Assembly: GCA_046343015.1 (NCBI GenBank)
Contig: JBKDOL010000058.1
Coordinates: 1-64,000 of the forward strand
Direction of reading: 5' to 3'
Origin: BJ22 sp021298375
GTDB lineage: Bacteria > Planctomycetota > Planctomycetia > Pirellulales > Pirellulaceae
Length of the DNA: 64,000 nt
Shown here: positions 35,214 through 44,255 of the stretch, in pieces
How positions within the stretch are numbered: position 1 is the first letter of the stretch
How the letters are laid out: every line of letters begins with the position of its first letter
Program-made: the position numbers and the translations under genes
Notes under the pieces: generated by a model
Databases searched by the model: none
What the model was told of the DNA's origin: nothing
Seen by the model: the letters and a program-made list of their open reading frames with translations, nothing else

Positions 35214-36956
35214 CTAAGCGGCCCAGCGGTTCTGGGCAATCGCGCTGGCCGCGAAGCAGACGGCGGCGATTACCAACGCAATTCCGATTCGCCACGCCCA
35301 CGTTGACTTGATTTGACAAAACCACGGGACGAGGATGCTGCAGGCGATCAAGGGACGAAAGGCAACCGCCAGCGGAAATGCAAATCCCAGCGCATCGTAG
35401 AACAAACGCTCATTGGGAATCCAGATCGCGCCGACCGCAACCGCGGCAAGAGCCAAACCGCTGGACAGGTTCAGGGGGCGGCAATCGGCCAGCGCGAGAG
35501 ATGCTACCAGAAAAACGCCGGGGACAAGAAAGAGGTAACTCGCCCCCGGTACCAGCAGTGCCAGGAGCAGCGAGATGAGGGACCAGTGCCAACTAAGGAC
35601 CACAGCGTGGAACCGCAATCCGCCCCGCGGACCGATCGCACGGCTCAGCCCGAACAACAGGGCCGCGGCCGTAAACCAGTAAGCCAATAGCAAGGCGGTG
35701 GAGGCAAGCGGCCAGGGAAATCGCAACCGAGCATCCCAGCTGAGCAAATGCCCTAAGCCCCCCGTGATTGTCCAAGCGATCAGCAGAACCAGGAGATCTG
35801 AAAGCCAGCGAAGCACGAGGCGACTCAGCGTCAAATTCTCGCGTTCCTCAATCTGGGAACGGGCACCCATCCAAGTGAACAGTACAGTGAGCAGCAGCAG
35901 CCCGCTGGCGATCGGCAACGTCCACGGAACTGGCCACCATATCAACCATTGGCTCAGGAGGTCAAAGTAGACTGCGTTTCCCTCTCGCGGGACATCGAGG
36001 TCGGCCTGGGCCAAGGCCCATAAAACCTCTCGCGCATTTTGTCCTTGATGCTGGAGAGATCGGCGGCTCAGATTCTGCAGGTTGTCATGCTTGGTATGGT
36101 AATTGACCACGTCGCCAATGAAAGCGAAGTTGAAACCGTTGATCCCGGCCCGATTGAAGATGGTGAAGTCCGTATCGTTGGGGAGAAATCGATAGATTTC
36201 GAAAAACAGTGACGATGTTCGCGGCCGGCTCACATGTTTGGCGAATAGCTCCATCAGCCAACGGTTTGGCGCGCCCGTCTGAAACATCAGGCTGGGACCA
36301 GAGGTCCCTCGCGCTTCGAGATTGATCGCGACGCGAGCCTGTTTGGCCCAAGGATGCTCGGCGCAGAATTGCCGTGCACCAAGCAGCCCCCGTTCCTCTC
36401 CATCCGTGAGCAAAAAAATCACGTCATTTCGCGGAGACGCTTCCTTTTGCAGCGTCCGAGCCAGTTCCAAAACGATGGCCACTCCCGAGCCGTCGTCCCC
36501 GATTCCAGGCCCGGTAGTGACCGAGTCATGGTGAGCCACCACCAGTACGGCTGAGTCGCTCGCTGCCGAACCAGTGATCCGGAACATCAGGTTGCAAAGC
36601 GGAAATGCCGGTTCTCCCGGGCGGCGGGCCAATTCCGTTTCCTGCCGCACCACTTCCAGTCCCCAACGCGCCACGAGGCTTGCGATTCGTTCGCGCACGC
36701 GCAAATTGGCTGCGGACCCGGAGGGATGCGGTTCTTCAGGTTCAAATACCTCTCGCAGCCACACTTCAGCCTGGGCCGCATTGAAGCCAGACTTTTCGGC
36801 GAGATCGGTTGGAACGTCCGGCCCTCGATCGCGGTAGCTCGAGAGCAGCCACAGCAGCAACCAGGAACCAATAATAGCCGCGAGCCAGCGCAAAACCCAA
36901 CGCGACTCAATTTCAGGAGTCCGCTGCCGGTCGCTGCTGATGCTGGCCCCGCTCAC
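35214..36956 (-). CDS. M28-family membrane metallopeptidase
   Basis: A 580-residue protein of the zinc-dependent M28 family with the layout of eukaryotic ER metallopeptidase 1: one N-terminal helix (VLRWLAAIIGSWLLLWLLS), a catalytic domain, then about eight C-terminal membrane helices. Zinc ligands are seen in VLVVAHHDSV, GIGDDGSGVAIVLELA (bridging Asp), the catalytic pair FLLTDGEERGLLGA, and VNYHTKHDNLQN; NLEARGTSGP follows the family pattern. It is probably a membrane-anchored aminopeptidase with an extracytoplasmic active site. GTG 36956 overlaps the tadA stop (GTGA) with AGGGGAAG just upstream; a frame from TTG 37010 is also open. Confidence 0.87.
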   Translation of the reverse strand: MSGASISSDRQRTPEIESRWVLRWLAAIIGSWLLLWLLSSYRDRGPDVPTDLAEKSGFNAAQAEVWLREVFEPEEPHPSGSAANLRVRERIASLVARWGLEVVRQETELARRPGEPAFPLCNLMFRITGSAASDSAVLVVAHHDSVTTGPGIGDDGSGVAIVLELARTLQKEASPRNDVIFLLTDGEERGLLGARQFCAEHPWAKQARVAINLEARGTSGPSLMFQTGAPNRWLMELFAKHVSRPRTSSLFFEIYRFLPNDTDFTIFNRAGINGFNFAFIGDVVNYHTKHDNLQNLSRRSLQHQGQNAREVLWALAQADLDVPREGNAVYFDLLSQWLIWWPVPWTLPIASGLLLLTVLFTWMGARSQIEERENLTLSRLVLRWLSDLLVLLIAWTITGGLGHLLSWDARLRFPWPLASTALLLAYWFTAAALLFGLSRAIGPRGGLRFHAVVLSWHWSLISLLLALLVPGASYLFLVPGVFLVASLALADCRPLNLSSGLALAAVAVGAIWIPNERLFYDALGFAFPLAVAFRPLIACSILVPWFCQIKSTWAWRIGIALVIAAVCFAASAIAQNRWAA

Positions 36957-37465
36957 TTCTTCCCCTGAGCCCTCTTGTTCCGGAAAAAGTGAGTCAGCAA
37001 TTGGCCGCAATCCTGCGCCAGAACTCCGGCGATGACTTCACAGCGATGATTCAGGCGATTGTCACCCAGTAATTGATAGAGCGAATCGACCGCCCCGGCC
37101 TTCGGGTCCCGCGTACCGTAGATGACGCGTGGAATGCGGGCCAGCACAATTGCTCCGGCGCACATTGGACACGGTTCGAGCGTCACATACAACGAGCAAT
37201 CCTCCAAGCGCCAATCACCGACGGCTTCGGCAGCCTGGGTAATCGCCAGCATTTCGGCATGAGCCGTGGGGTCATGCAGTTGCTCCCGCTGATTGAAGGC
37301 AGCAGCAATGATCCGCCCGCCGCGCACGATCACGGCGCCGACCGGAACTTCATCCTGTTCGGCAGCAATCAACGCTTGGGTGATCGCCCGCCGCATGTAT
37401 TCCTCGTGGGGTAACCAGTCGGCCCACTCCCCGAGTTCCTCGTCTCCGGCCGACATGCTGTTCAC
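36953..37465 (-). CDS. tadA: tRNA-specific adenosine deaminase
   Basis: A protein of up to 170 residues that deaminates A34 to inosine in tRNA-Arg(ACG). The zinc/catalytic motif HAEMLAI (H-A-E) and the second zinc motif PCPMCAGAI (P-C-x-x-C) are present, with DEVPVGAVIVRGG and the substrate-side YGTRDPKAGAVDSL. It may start at GTG 37465, overlapping the previous stop (GTGA), or at ATG 37456 with AGGAG 10 bases before. Its own stop overlaps the start of the M28 gene, so three unrelated genes are coupled in series. Confidence 0.94.
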   Translation of the reverse strand: MNSMSAGDEELGEWADWLPHEEYMRRAITQALIAAEQDEVPVGAVIVRGGRIIAAAFNQREQLHDPTAHAEMLAITQAAEAVGDWRLEDCSLYVTLEPCPMCAGAIVLARIPRVIYGTRDPKAGAVDSLYQLLGDNRLNHRCEVIAGVLAQDCGQLLTHFFRNKRAQGKK

Positions 37466-38214
37466 TTCTCCTGAGACCCCAGACGGTAAATTCGAAAACT
37501 CCGGATGCGAGCCGTCGTCTCAAAGCTGCAGATGCCCAGCGGCCGCGAGAGTTGAACTTCATTGCGGACCGAGAGCTTTTGCCCTTGGATGTCTCGCGAA
37601 ATGACCTCCTTGTCGTCAATCCAGCAGCGAATTTGCTCGCCTTGCACCCGCAAGCGGGCTCGATACCACTTGCCGTTTTCGAAGACCAGATGCTTGGCTG
37701 TATCGTTATGAGCCGCGTCCTGCCCTTCGATGCAGGACAGTCCCACCAGTGTGCCGCCCCAACCACCGATGACAACCGAACAGTGACTGTCCCCCACGGG
37801 AAAGGTCAGGCAGCAAGGAAAGTCATTGCCTTCCACTCGCTGGAATTCCCACTCGATTTCATAATCGTGCCGCGGCCATTCCTTGGCCGTCGATTGAATC
37901 CCGGAGAGCGGGTAGCCTGCCTGAATCTCAATACCGCCTTCAAGCTGCTTGACTTCCCGCTGCGATCCGAATTCGGAAACAGTCCAGTCCGACAAACGAT
38001 CCCCCTCCCAGAACAGCTCCCGCTCGGATTGATTCGGAGTTGGAGTCGGTGTCCCCGGTGAAGCCGGTTCCTGACTCAGCCCCACAGTCGGCTCCAGGGG
38101 AGCAAACAGCAGCACAAACAGTAGCAGGCAGGTTGTCAGCGTCGGGACATCAAGGCAACGGCGTTGAAACCCCAAGGGGCTGCGGGAAATAGTGACGTGG
38201 CGGAACTCATACAT
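37462..38214 (-). CDS. Exported DUF1080-like (3-keto-disaccharide hydrolase-like) domain protein
   Basis: A 250-residue protein with an N-terminal signal (LTTCLLLFVLLFAPLEPTVG) and a Pro/Thr linker, then a jelly-roll domain: LFWEGDRLSDWTV, DYEIEWEFQRVEGNDFPCCLTFPV, GKWYRARLRVQGEQIRCWIDDKEVI and a final FRIYRLG. This is the pattern of the DUF1080 / 3-keto-glucoside hydrolase-like family, which is very abundant in planctomycetes and is thought to bind or cleave sugars outside the cytoplasm. ATG 38214 is preferred over TTG 38223. It is the first gene of the coupled trio. Confidence 0.8.
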   Translation of the reverse strand: MYEFRHVTISRSPLGFQRRCLDVPTLTTCLLLFVLLFAPLEPTVGLSQEPASPGTPTPTPNQSERELFWEGDRLSDWTVSEFGSQREVKQLEGGIEIQAGYPLSGIQSTAKEWPRHDYEIEWEFQRVEGNDFPCCLTFPVGDSHCSVVIGGWGGTLVGLSCIEGQDAAHNDTAKHLVFENGKWYRARLRVQGEQIRCWIDDKEVISRDIQGQKLSVRNEVQLSRPLGICSFETTARIRSFRIYRLGSQEK

Positions 38215-38648
38215 GGAAAACAACCCGTTCTGGAAGATCGCCGTGCTTGCCGCAACTGCGCTGTTGCGGCCGTTGGAGTGTCCATCCTAGCATGGCCTGG
38301 CGCACCTGACACGCTTCCTAACGTGGAGGGCGGGGCGGGCGTCCTCGTTCCCATTTGGAGAAACTGCGGCCCGCGGTGCTATTGTCGAGGACCCCTGGTA
38401 CTCTCGGTTGCCCAGAGGAGGGCGGGCAAGAACGGGCCAGCGCAGTTGAGAGGGACTCAGCCGGGGAATAACGGCGAATGGACACGGGGCAGACGTTTTA
38501 GATTACCAGCGGGCTCGACTGGCTCTCAAGAAATTGTGGCTGCCTGCTGGCACTACCTTGGAATACCCGATTAGTACAGACTTGGCCGCGTGCAATTGTC
38601 AGCTTGTAGCGCTGTGGCTCGATTCGCTGCCGCTCGATTCGCTGCCGC
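38215..38648. other. Spacer downstream of cpaE
   Basis: About 430 bases with no gene that I can support. This is where cpaF/tadA-type motor genes would normally follow cpaE, but no remnants of them were seen. A 15-bp duplication lies at its right end (38617-38646). Confidence 0.6.
38617..38646. repeat. 15-bp perfect tandem duplication after cpaE
   Basis: GCTCGATTCGCTGCC at 38617-38631 is repeated exactly at 38632-38646, ending two bases from the cpaE stop. Confidence 0.88.
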
Positions 38649-39851
38649 TCACGACTTTTTCGCGAGGAACTTGAGCCAGTGCTTCTTCTTTTCTTCCGTG
38701 ACTTCGGTCCCTTCGGCCACCGGTTCAACGCCACAGAGTTTGTCTGACAATTCGTTGATCGAGAGGGTGATGGCGGCCTTGGGGGACTGTACCAGAAGAG
38801 GCACCCCGTTGTTGCGCGACTCGGAGACGACCGAGTAGTTATTGGGAATTCGCCAGTAGATTGGGCGGTTGATGGTCTCTTCCGCGTTGGTGCTGTTAAT
38901 TTGCGATTTGTCCAGTCCGGAGCGGTTGACGACGATCTTGATTTTGTCGTTGATCCCGTTGTGATGCTCCATTGAGTTGAGGATCCGCACCACATTTCGA
39001 AGGCAGGGGAGGTCCAACTGCGTCAGGAGCAGGGTTTGGTCGGCCATCTGCATCGACACCAAATCGAGCCGTCCAAAGGACTTCGAAAGGTCCAGGACCA
39101 TGTGCGAGAAGGACGCCTTGAGCAGGGACAGCACCTTGCGGAAATCTTCTGTGGAGATCGAGTCCATGTCTTCCAAGTGAATTGGCCGCGGCAGCAGATA
39201 AACGCCCGAGTCGTGCTTGGTCAGCGATTTCCGAAGCATGGCCAGGTCCAGCCGGGCAATGTTCTGGGCGACATCCAGCAGGGTGTAATCGGGGATTGTA
39301 TCGAGAAAGACGTCGGCGTCACCGACCGCCAAATCGAGGTCGACGAGAACGACGCTGTTGCCGGGGTCCCGAGCCATGGCACAGGCCAGATTGACGGCGA
39401 TCGTTGTCGCGCCCACGCCGCCGGAACTGCCGGTCACCGCAATGGTCACACCGGGTTTATTCCGGCCAGCGGCCAAGCCGATGCTGCTGACCCGCTCCAG
39501 GGCCTGAAACAGTTCGTCAATTTGGATCGGAGTGGTGATGAATTCCCCAGCTCCCGCCCGCATCGCTCGCAAAATGACTTGACCATCCGTGCGCTGACTT
39601 AAGGCGATGACGCCCAAACTGCTGTGGGTTGCCTTAAGCGACTGAATCAGGCTGAGAGCGACCGGTTCGTTCTGGTCTATGTTGACGACCACCACGTCCG
39701 GCGAGGTCTGAAGGACCACTTCCGGGAAAAACTCATAACGGGAGCAGTCCGCTTCCAGCCAGACCCGGTCGAGCCCGACCAAATACTTCTTGAGGTGCTC
39801 GCGAGTCTTGTCGTTAGGGTCGCAGATCGAAAGTCGAATCGAAGCGCTCAT
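38649..39851 (-). CDS. cpaE: CpaE/TadZ-like pilus assembly ATPase-fold protein
   Basis: A 400-residue CpaE-type protein that places the Tad pilus machine. An N-terminal receiver-like domain (1-130: LSICDPNDKTREHL, PDVVVVNIDQ, RAMRAGAGEFITTPI) is followed by a MinD/ParA-like domain. The P-loop region is VTGSSGGVGATTIAVNLA (about 139-156): the signature Lys and the Walker Lys of the usual K-G-G-x-G-K-T are replaced by Ser and Ala. VVLVDLDLAVGDADVFLD and HMVLDLSKSFGRLD are typical of CpaE. The gene is last in the minus-strand pilus run. ATG 39851 is the first in frame. Confidence 0.9.
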   Translation of the reverse strand: MSASIRLSICDPNDKTREHLKKYLVGLDRVWLEADCSRYEFFPEVVLQTSPDVVVVNIDQNEPVALSLIQSLKATHSSLGVIALSQRTDGQVILRAMRAGAGEFITTPIQIDELFQALERVSSIGLAAGRNKPGVTIAVTGSSGGVGATTIAVNLACAMARDPGNSVVLVDLDLAVGDADVFLDTIPDYTLLDVAQNIARLDLAMLRKSLTKHDSGVYLLPRPIHLEDMDSISTEDFRKVLSLLKASFSHMVLDLSKSFGRLDLVSMQMADQTLLLTQLDLPCLRNVVRILNSMEHHNGINDKIKIVVNRSGLDKSQINSTNAEETINRPIYWRIPNNYSVVSESRNNGVPLLVQSPKAAITLSINELSDKLCGVEPVAEGTEVTEEKKKHWLKFLAKKS

Positions 39852-39918
39852 GGCAGTCGGATTTGGCTAAATTGAAAGGGTTGAGACAGGGTTGGGGGCG
39901 AAAAGCGGAAGAGGATGC

Positions 39919-41688
39919 TTATCGCCGGACCGCAGAGCCAGGCTGACCTTGCGGATATCCAAAACCGGAGGCTGTGTGGTTGGGCGTGGTTTGAGGTCGA
40001 GATTGGAGCAAGGGATGGAGCAGGCTCTGCCGCTCCAGCGGAGTCGCTTGCGGCTGCTGGGGAGCGGATTGAGGGTAAGCATTGGGATAACCGTTGGGGT
40101 AGCCATTGGTGGACGGCCAAGCGGTTGGCTGCTGCTGACCATTGACACCCGGCTGACCATTGACGCCCGGGTAGGCAGGCTGTGGAGCGTAACCGGCCGG
40201 AGCAGTGGAGTATGCCTGACCTTGATACGAACCGTACGGCAGGTTTTGCGAGACCGAGCCTGCAGGAACTGCCTGTTCAGGCCTCTGCATTCCGAAGGGA
40301 GCCCCGAGTTCGCGCGGGCAGTCTTCTCCGCAGGCCGGTACTTCGATGTAGCCGTTGGAAAAGAGTTCAAGATTGGAAGGGTTGGTGCTGCGGAGCCCAG
40401 GTGGCGTGAGCGGCGTCACTGTCGGGTCCACACTGTTGATAAACCTTGGGGTGATCAGAAACACCAGTTCGGTTTCGGTTCGAGAGTCTCGGGTGTTTCG
40501 GAACGGTGCACCCCAAAAAGGAACATCAACCAAACCCGGGGCACCACCAACGTCCGAATCGGACTTTTCGAAAATGTCACCAGCCAACGCGACCGTTTGA
40601 CCAGCCCGCATTGGAACGCCCGTGTTGACTCGTCTTACCCGAAAACCGGGAACACCGGTCGCACCGCTCAATTCCGGAGCGACTTCCGAGACTTCGGCTC
40701 GCACTTCCAGCGTCAGGTTCCCTTCACCGTGGACCAAAGGCACGAAGTCCAGTTTGGTTCCAAACGGGCGGAACTCGATCGAGACCGTTCCCAGCCCCGA
40801 AGGGACCTGAATCGGGATCTCACCGCCGGAGAGAAACTCGGCGGGCCGACCATTGGAAGTGACCAGAGTCGGTTGTGAAAGCAGCTTGGCAATGTTGTTT
40901 TGTTCGAGAGCGTTGACCACCAGGTTGAAGGAGCCATTGTCATTGATCACTCCGATGGCCATGTTGGCGTCTCCCGAGACGGCAGCGGGAGTCGTCACGT
41001 TTTGGATCAAGTCGGAGAAGCCGCTGACAATGTCGAATCGCTGTCCCAATACGGCCCAGTCGATACCCATGTTCTTCAGTTTCGTGCGTGAAACTTCATA
41101 TACCTTGACTTCAATTGCAACGACCTGTGCGCCTTCAACCTGCAGCAGGTTGATCACGTTTGTCGGGAAGTAATCCCGGGCGACGGCCACAATCGAGTCC
41201 ACATCCTGGGCGCGGGATACATAACCAGCCAGCACCACGCCGGTAGACAACGCTGTGACTTTCACGGCTGAGTTGGGAAAGTGCTGCGAAATAGCCATTT
41301 CCACTTTCCGCACGTCCAGCTTGACCAAGACGGTCACGGATTGTGATTTCCCCTCCATGTCGCGGAAGGTAATTGTCGAAACGCCCGGCTGCTTGCCGGT
41401 GACATTCACCTGATTGGCTGAAATCGGTGTTGCATTGATGAGGTTGGGATGCTCGACAATGACCTCGGGCACTTTGTAGTCGAAGGTCAGTCGCCGGCTC
41501 GAGCCGACCGTCAGTTCGATCGTGTCGACCGACTCGGTAATGTGGAACCCGCCGGCAGCCCGGCCAGCAACCTGATTGCCGCCGGCATTTCCGGTGGCGA
41601 CCTGTTGTGACCAGCCGATGGAGCCGAAACTGCCGCTCCAGAGCAAGATCAGGCAAGATAGAATTGCGGGGCAATGACGGGCATTCAT
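39919..41688 (-). CDS. cpaC: Tad pilus secretin (CpaC/RcpA)
   Basis: A 589-residue outer-membrane secretin for the Flp pilus. It has a signal peptide (AILSCLILLWSGSFGSIGWSQ), a pilus-assembly N domain (ESVDTIELTVGSSRRLTF, PGVSTITFRDMEGKSQSVTVLV), a BON-like segment (LSTGVVLAGYVSRAQDVDSIVAVA) and the secretin core (LLSQPTLVTSNGRPAEFLSGGEIPI, IEFRPFGTKLDFVPLV, MRAGQTVALAGDIFE, ELVFLITPRFI). The last 150 residues are a Pro/Gln/Tyr/Gly-rich tail not usual in CpaC. It lies between cpaB (upstream) and cpaE (67 bases on). Confidence 0.93.
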   Translation of the reverse strand: MNARHCPAILSCLILLWSGSFGSIGWSQQVATGNAGGNQVAGRAAGGFHITESVDTIELTVGSSRRLTFDYKVPEVIVEHPNLINATPISANQVNVTGKQPGVSTITFRDMEGKSQSVTVLVKLDVRKVEMAISQHFPNSAVKVTALSTGVVLAGYVSRAQDVDSIVAVARDYFPTNVINLLQVEGAQVVAIEVKVYEVSRTKLKNMGIDWAVLGQRFDIVSGFSDLIQNVTTPAAVSGDANMAIGVINDNGSFNLVVNALEQNNIAKLLSQPTLVTSNGRPAEFLSGGEIPIQVPSGLGTVSIEFRPFGTKLDFVPLVHGEGNLTLEVRAEVSEVAPELSGATGVPGFRVRRVNTGVPMRAGQTVALAGDIFEKSDSDVGGAPGLVDVPFWGAPFRNTRDSRTETELVFLITPRFINSVDPTVTPLTPPGLRSTNPSNLELFSNGYIEVPACGEDCPRELGAPFGMQRPEQAVPAGSVSQNLPYGSYQGQAYSTAPAGYAPQPAYPGVNGQPGVNGQQQPTAWPSTNGYPNGYPNAYPQSAPQQPQATPLERQSLLHPLLQSRPQTTPNHTASGFGYPQGQPGSAVRR

Positions 41689-41786
41689 CCTTGAATTCCT
41701 TCGCAGGTAATACAGCCGAGTTGGCTTGTCAGTTGAGTTTTAAACAGACGGCAGGCAGGTGTCGCTCCATCGACTTTCGCCCCGCA

Positions 41787-42806
41787 TTAGCCGCCCGGGT
41801 AACTGTCTTCGTCTTCTTCCCCGCTCGGGTTCGCCGAATCGTCGACCGGGGCGACGTTTGGCAACTCCGGAGAGTTGGAAGCAGGTGTTTCCGGATCAGC
41901 GGTTCGCTCTGGCGGAATCAGATTGCCCGCTTCATCGAATGGGAAGTAGACTACTGAGTCTCCGAGTTGATACATCGCCACAAAAGCGGGTTTGGCAGGT
42001 TCTGGTTCGTTACTTGCGGCCCGAGTAGGCTTCTCGGCCATCTTCTTGATGTAGTTTTTGGCTTCTTCGAAAAAGGTGATGGCGTCAAAGTCCACTTCAC
42101 CGTCCGGGCTTAACCCTTGCTCCGGGGAATTGGTTCCGGTGCTGTCCCGCAAGACAACCCGCAGCGTGGCGACGCGTTGCACGAGCACGATTTGCTCCGC
42201 CTGTTTCAAGGTGACGAGCAAACCGAGGACTTGCTCGCCGCTGCCGCCATTGGATTTCCGCGGACCTGGATCCCGGCGAGTATTGCCGTCGATCGAAAAC
42301 ACCTTGACGTTCTTCATGAACGTCGTGATTCGCATGTTTCGCTCGCCCTTGTTGTTCGTGTTCTCGAAGAAACCGATCAGGTCAACGTGGTCGCCCGGTT
42401 GAATCAAGCCGTTGACGACATCTTCCTCGCTGACCTTGACTCCCTGGACCCGGAAGCCCGGTGGAATCATCAGGGTCGAAATCTGGCTGACGTCGACCAC
42501 ATCATTAAGCGAGATCGGAACACCTTTGTTGATCCGGGTAGTGACGGCCTTGTGTTTTACCTCTTCCAGAGACTGGGCCGAGTTATCGGGGACAATCTCT
42601 GCCGGCCAATTTTCGACCTTGCAGTTCTTTTCCGTCAGTTCCGTGTCGTGGTCCAGAAACTCCGTCGCGAGCACGACGGGTACAAGCTTGACCTGCTTCT
42701 GCAAACCTGAGCCACTGTTTCGCCCCATCACCTGGCTGATTCCGACGGCGGCAATCAGTCCAAAAAACAGGGAGACAAACATCAGGATTAAAGACTTCGA
42801 TTTCAT
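41787..42806 (-). CDS. cpaB: Flp pilus assembly protein CpaB (RcpC)
   Basis: A 339-residue protein with one N-terminal membrane helix (LILMFVSLFFGLIAAVGISQVMG) and an SAF/antifreeze-like domain: KLVPVVLATEFLDHDTELTEKN, NKGVPISLNDVVDVSQISTL, MIPPGFRVQGVKVSEED, and LIQPGDHVDLIGFF, all typical for CpaB. It helps assemble or localise the secretin in the periplasm. The tail is Pro/Glu-rich. GAGG lies 8 bases before ATG 42806; the frame open to 42881 is not used. The secretin follows about 100 bases on. Confidence 0.92.
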   Translation of the reverse strand: MKSKSLILMFVSLFFGLIAAVGISQVMGRNSGSGLQKQVKLVPVVLATEFLDHDTELTEKNCKVENWPAEIVPDNSAQSLEEVKHKAVTTRINKGVPISLNDVVDVSQISTLMIPPGFRVQGVKVSEEDVVNGLIQPGDHVDLIGFFENTNNKGERNMRITTFMKNVKVFSIDGNTRRDPGPRKSNGGSGEQVLGLLVTLKQAEQIVLVQRVATLRVVLRDSTGTNSPEQGLSPDGEVDFDAITFFEEAKNYIKKMAEKPTRAASNEPEPAKPAFVAMYQLGDSVVYFPFDEAGNLIPPERTADPETPASNSPELPNVAPVDDSANPSGEEDEDSYPGG

Positions 42807-43174
42807 CGTGGTATCCTCAGGATTTGGGCGGAACCCTTTGCCGGGCAGATGCCATGTCAGAGAAAACTCCCCGTCAGGCAAATCTGACCGTTGCTTGGTT
42901 GCAACGCCTGTGACGATCAGTCGTCGTAGGTATGTTCGGACTTGTTATTCCGAACAAATCAGGACCTCATGCAAAAGAAACAAAACCGGAATAACCGTTA
43001 CAACTTCCTGCGTTTCTTCCAGGCGCGCCAGCAGGCTGGGTGGTCTGGCTGAACTGGGCGGTTTGAAAGGTCTGCTCGTTGTTCAGGCTGGAACGCGACA
43101 AGGGTTGCCGATGGGAATCGTTCCACCGCAACCCTTGCCCTTGTCAGTTAACCAATCGTCAAGGTTTGCCGGGC
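42807..43174. other. Spacer between prepilin peptidase and cpaB
   Basis: About 370 bases with no supportable gene. It is long for an internal operon gap, so cpaB-cpaC-cpaE may have their own promoter. None was recognised. Confidence 0.5.
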
Positions 43175-43750
43175 TTAAACCAGTAAACCCATCCAGGCGA
43201 AGTACAGAATCGTTCCAATGGCAATCGGAATGCCGTAAGGCAGCAGCCGCATCGAGCTTTTTCGTTCGGCGGCAATCGTTGCCAAAGCTTCCGGATTTCG
43301 TACGGTCATGATTTCATTGGCGATGTAGAAAAACTGGTTCCAGTGCTTCTGGCTTTGGCGGGAAATCACGATCATCGCGACTGCCAACACGGCGCCGACC
43401 ACAGCCGAGACGCAAAAGGCATAAAAAGTGATGCTGCAGTGGACCCAGGCACCAATTCCAGCCATCAGTTTGACATCTCCGGCGCCCATGCCACCAATCG
43501 AGTAAGCGGGCAGCAGGGTGGCCAAGCCAACCGCAGTCCCGGCGAGGCTCCAGCCCAATCCGGTCAGCCAACCTTGGCCGTCGATGCCGTACCAAACGGC
43601 ACTGTAAATCCAGCCCGAGATGATCATTGGAAACGTGATCCAATTGGGCACCTTCAGCTGCTTGCCGTCGATATAGGCGGCGTAAACCAAAACGGCGCTG
43701 ACCAGCCAGTACGGCCACGACTGAGCAAAGTTAGACATGAATTCCGACAT
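43175..43750 (-). CDS. tadV: Prepilin peptidase (TadV/CpaA, A24 family)
   Basis: A 191-residue membrane aspartyl peptidase that cuts prepilins. Both catalytic Asp are in view: YIDGKQLKVPNWITFP (first Asp with the following K and PN) and GGMGAGDVKLMAGIG (the G-x-G-D motif). Six or so hydrophobic segments span the protein. It lacks the N-terminal methylase domain of PilD, as is usual for TadV. GGAG lies a few bases before ATG 43750. It lies between flp (upstream) and cpaB. Confidence 0.93.
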   Translation of the reverse strand: MSEFMSNFAQSWPYWLVSAVLVYAAYIDGKQLKVPNWITFPMIISGWIYSAVWYGIDGQGWLTGLGWSLAGTAVGLATLLPAYSIGGMGAGDVKLMAGIGAWVHCSITFYAFCVSAVVGAVLAVAMIVISRQSQKHWNQFFYIANEIMTVRNPEALATIAAERKSSMRLLPYGIPIAIGTILYFAWMGLLV

Positions 43751-44057
43751 TTTTCTCTCCCCGTCCAATCCCTCACTCTCGCTTCCAGCTGGGGGGATTT
43801 GGCTCCTCGTGCATTTTGAATATCCGCAAGCTGACATGACGCAGAGCCAGCTTCTCGCGCAAAACCTACCTTGAGTTGACTTGAGTGGTGAGTAAATCCC
43901 GTCCTTTCAGGCAACTTTTGCGGCCTGAGAGGCCGGTTGTAGGGTGCCTGAAAAACGGCTGGACCAACAAAAAAGCCTTCCGCATTTCGCCAGGAAACCG
44001 GAAGGCTGTTTGGTTTTTCAAGTGTGAGTGCCGGGAGAAATCCCCACCGGCATCAGA
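43751..44057. other. Spacer between flp and prepilin peptidase
   Basis: About 307 bases holding the flp terminator (43966-44007) and a short inverted repeat CGGCCT-GAG-AGGCCG at 43921-43935. No gene. Confidence 0.7.
43966..44007 (-). terminator. Intrinsic terminator after flp
   Basis: On the minus strand a 9-bp stem (AGCCTTCCG at 43999-44007 read in reverse, pairing with 43974-43982) with a 16-base loop is followed by a T-rich run (complement of 43966-43973). It lies about 50 bases after the flp stop and would let the pilin be made in excess of the downstream genes. Confidence 0.88.
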
Positions 44058-44255
44058 CTAGTTGACGGTGCCCTTACGAGCATCATTCAGGTCGGCAGCA
44101 ATGTCGGTGAAGGTGGCCGAGGCATTGGTACCGACAGCCTGAATCGCGGTCAAGCAGACCACGACGATCAGGGCCAACATGATGGCGTATTCGACAGCGG
44201 TGGGGCCGTCTTCTGACTTCAGGAAACGAGAAACTTTCGAAACAAAATTCTGCAT
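44058..44255 (-). CDS. flp: Flp/Fap-type pilin
   Basis: A 65-residue prepilin. After a 17-residue leader (NFVSKVSRFLKSEDG) comes the cleavage site G17 and the mature start PTAVEYAIMLALIVVVCL, with Glu at position 5 and Tyr at 6, as in Flp pilins. The rest (AIQAVGTNASATFTDIAADL) is standard. GGAGGA sits 5 bases before ATG 44255. Its own terminator follows, then tadV, cpaB, cpaC and cpaE on the same strand. Confidence 0.96.
   Translation of the reverse strand: MQNFVSKVSRFLKSEDGPTAVEYAIMLALIVVVCLTAIQAVGTNASATFTDIAADLNDARKGTVN

Noticed and set aside
39892..40878. Plus-strand open frame opposite the secretin
   Set aside because: Arg/Gly-rich shadow with no motif; the secretin core lies on the other strand.
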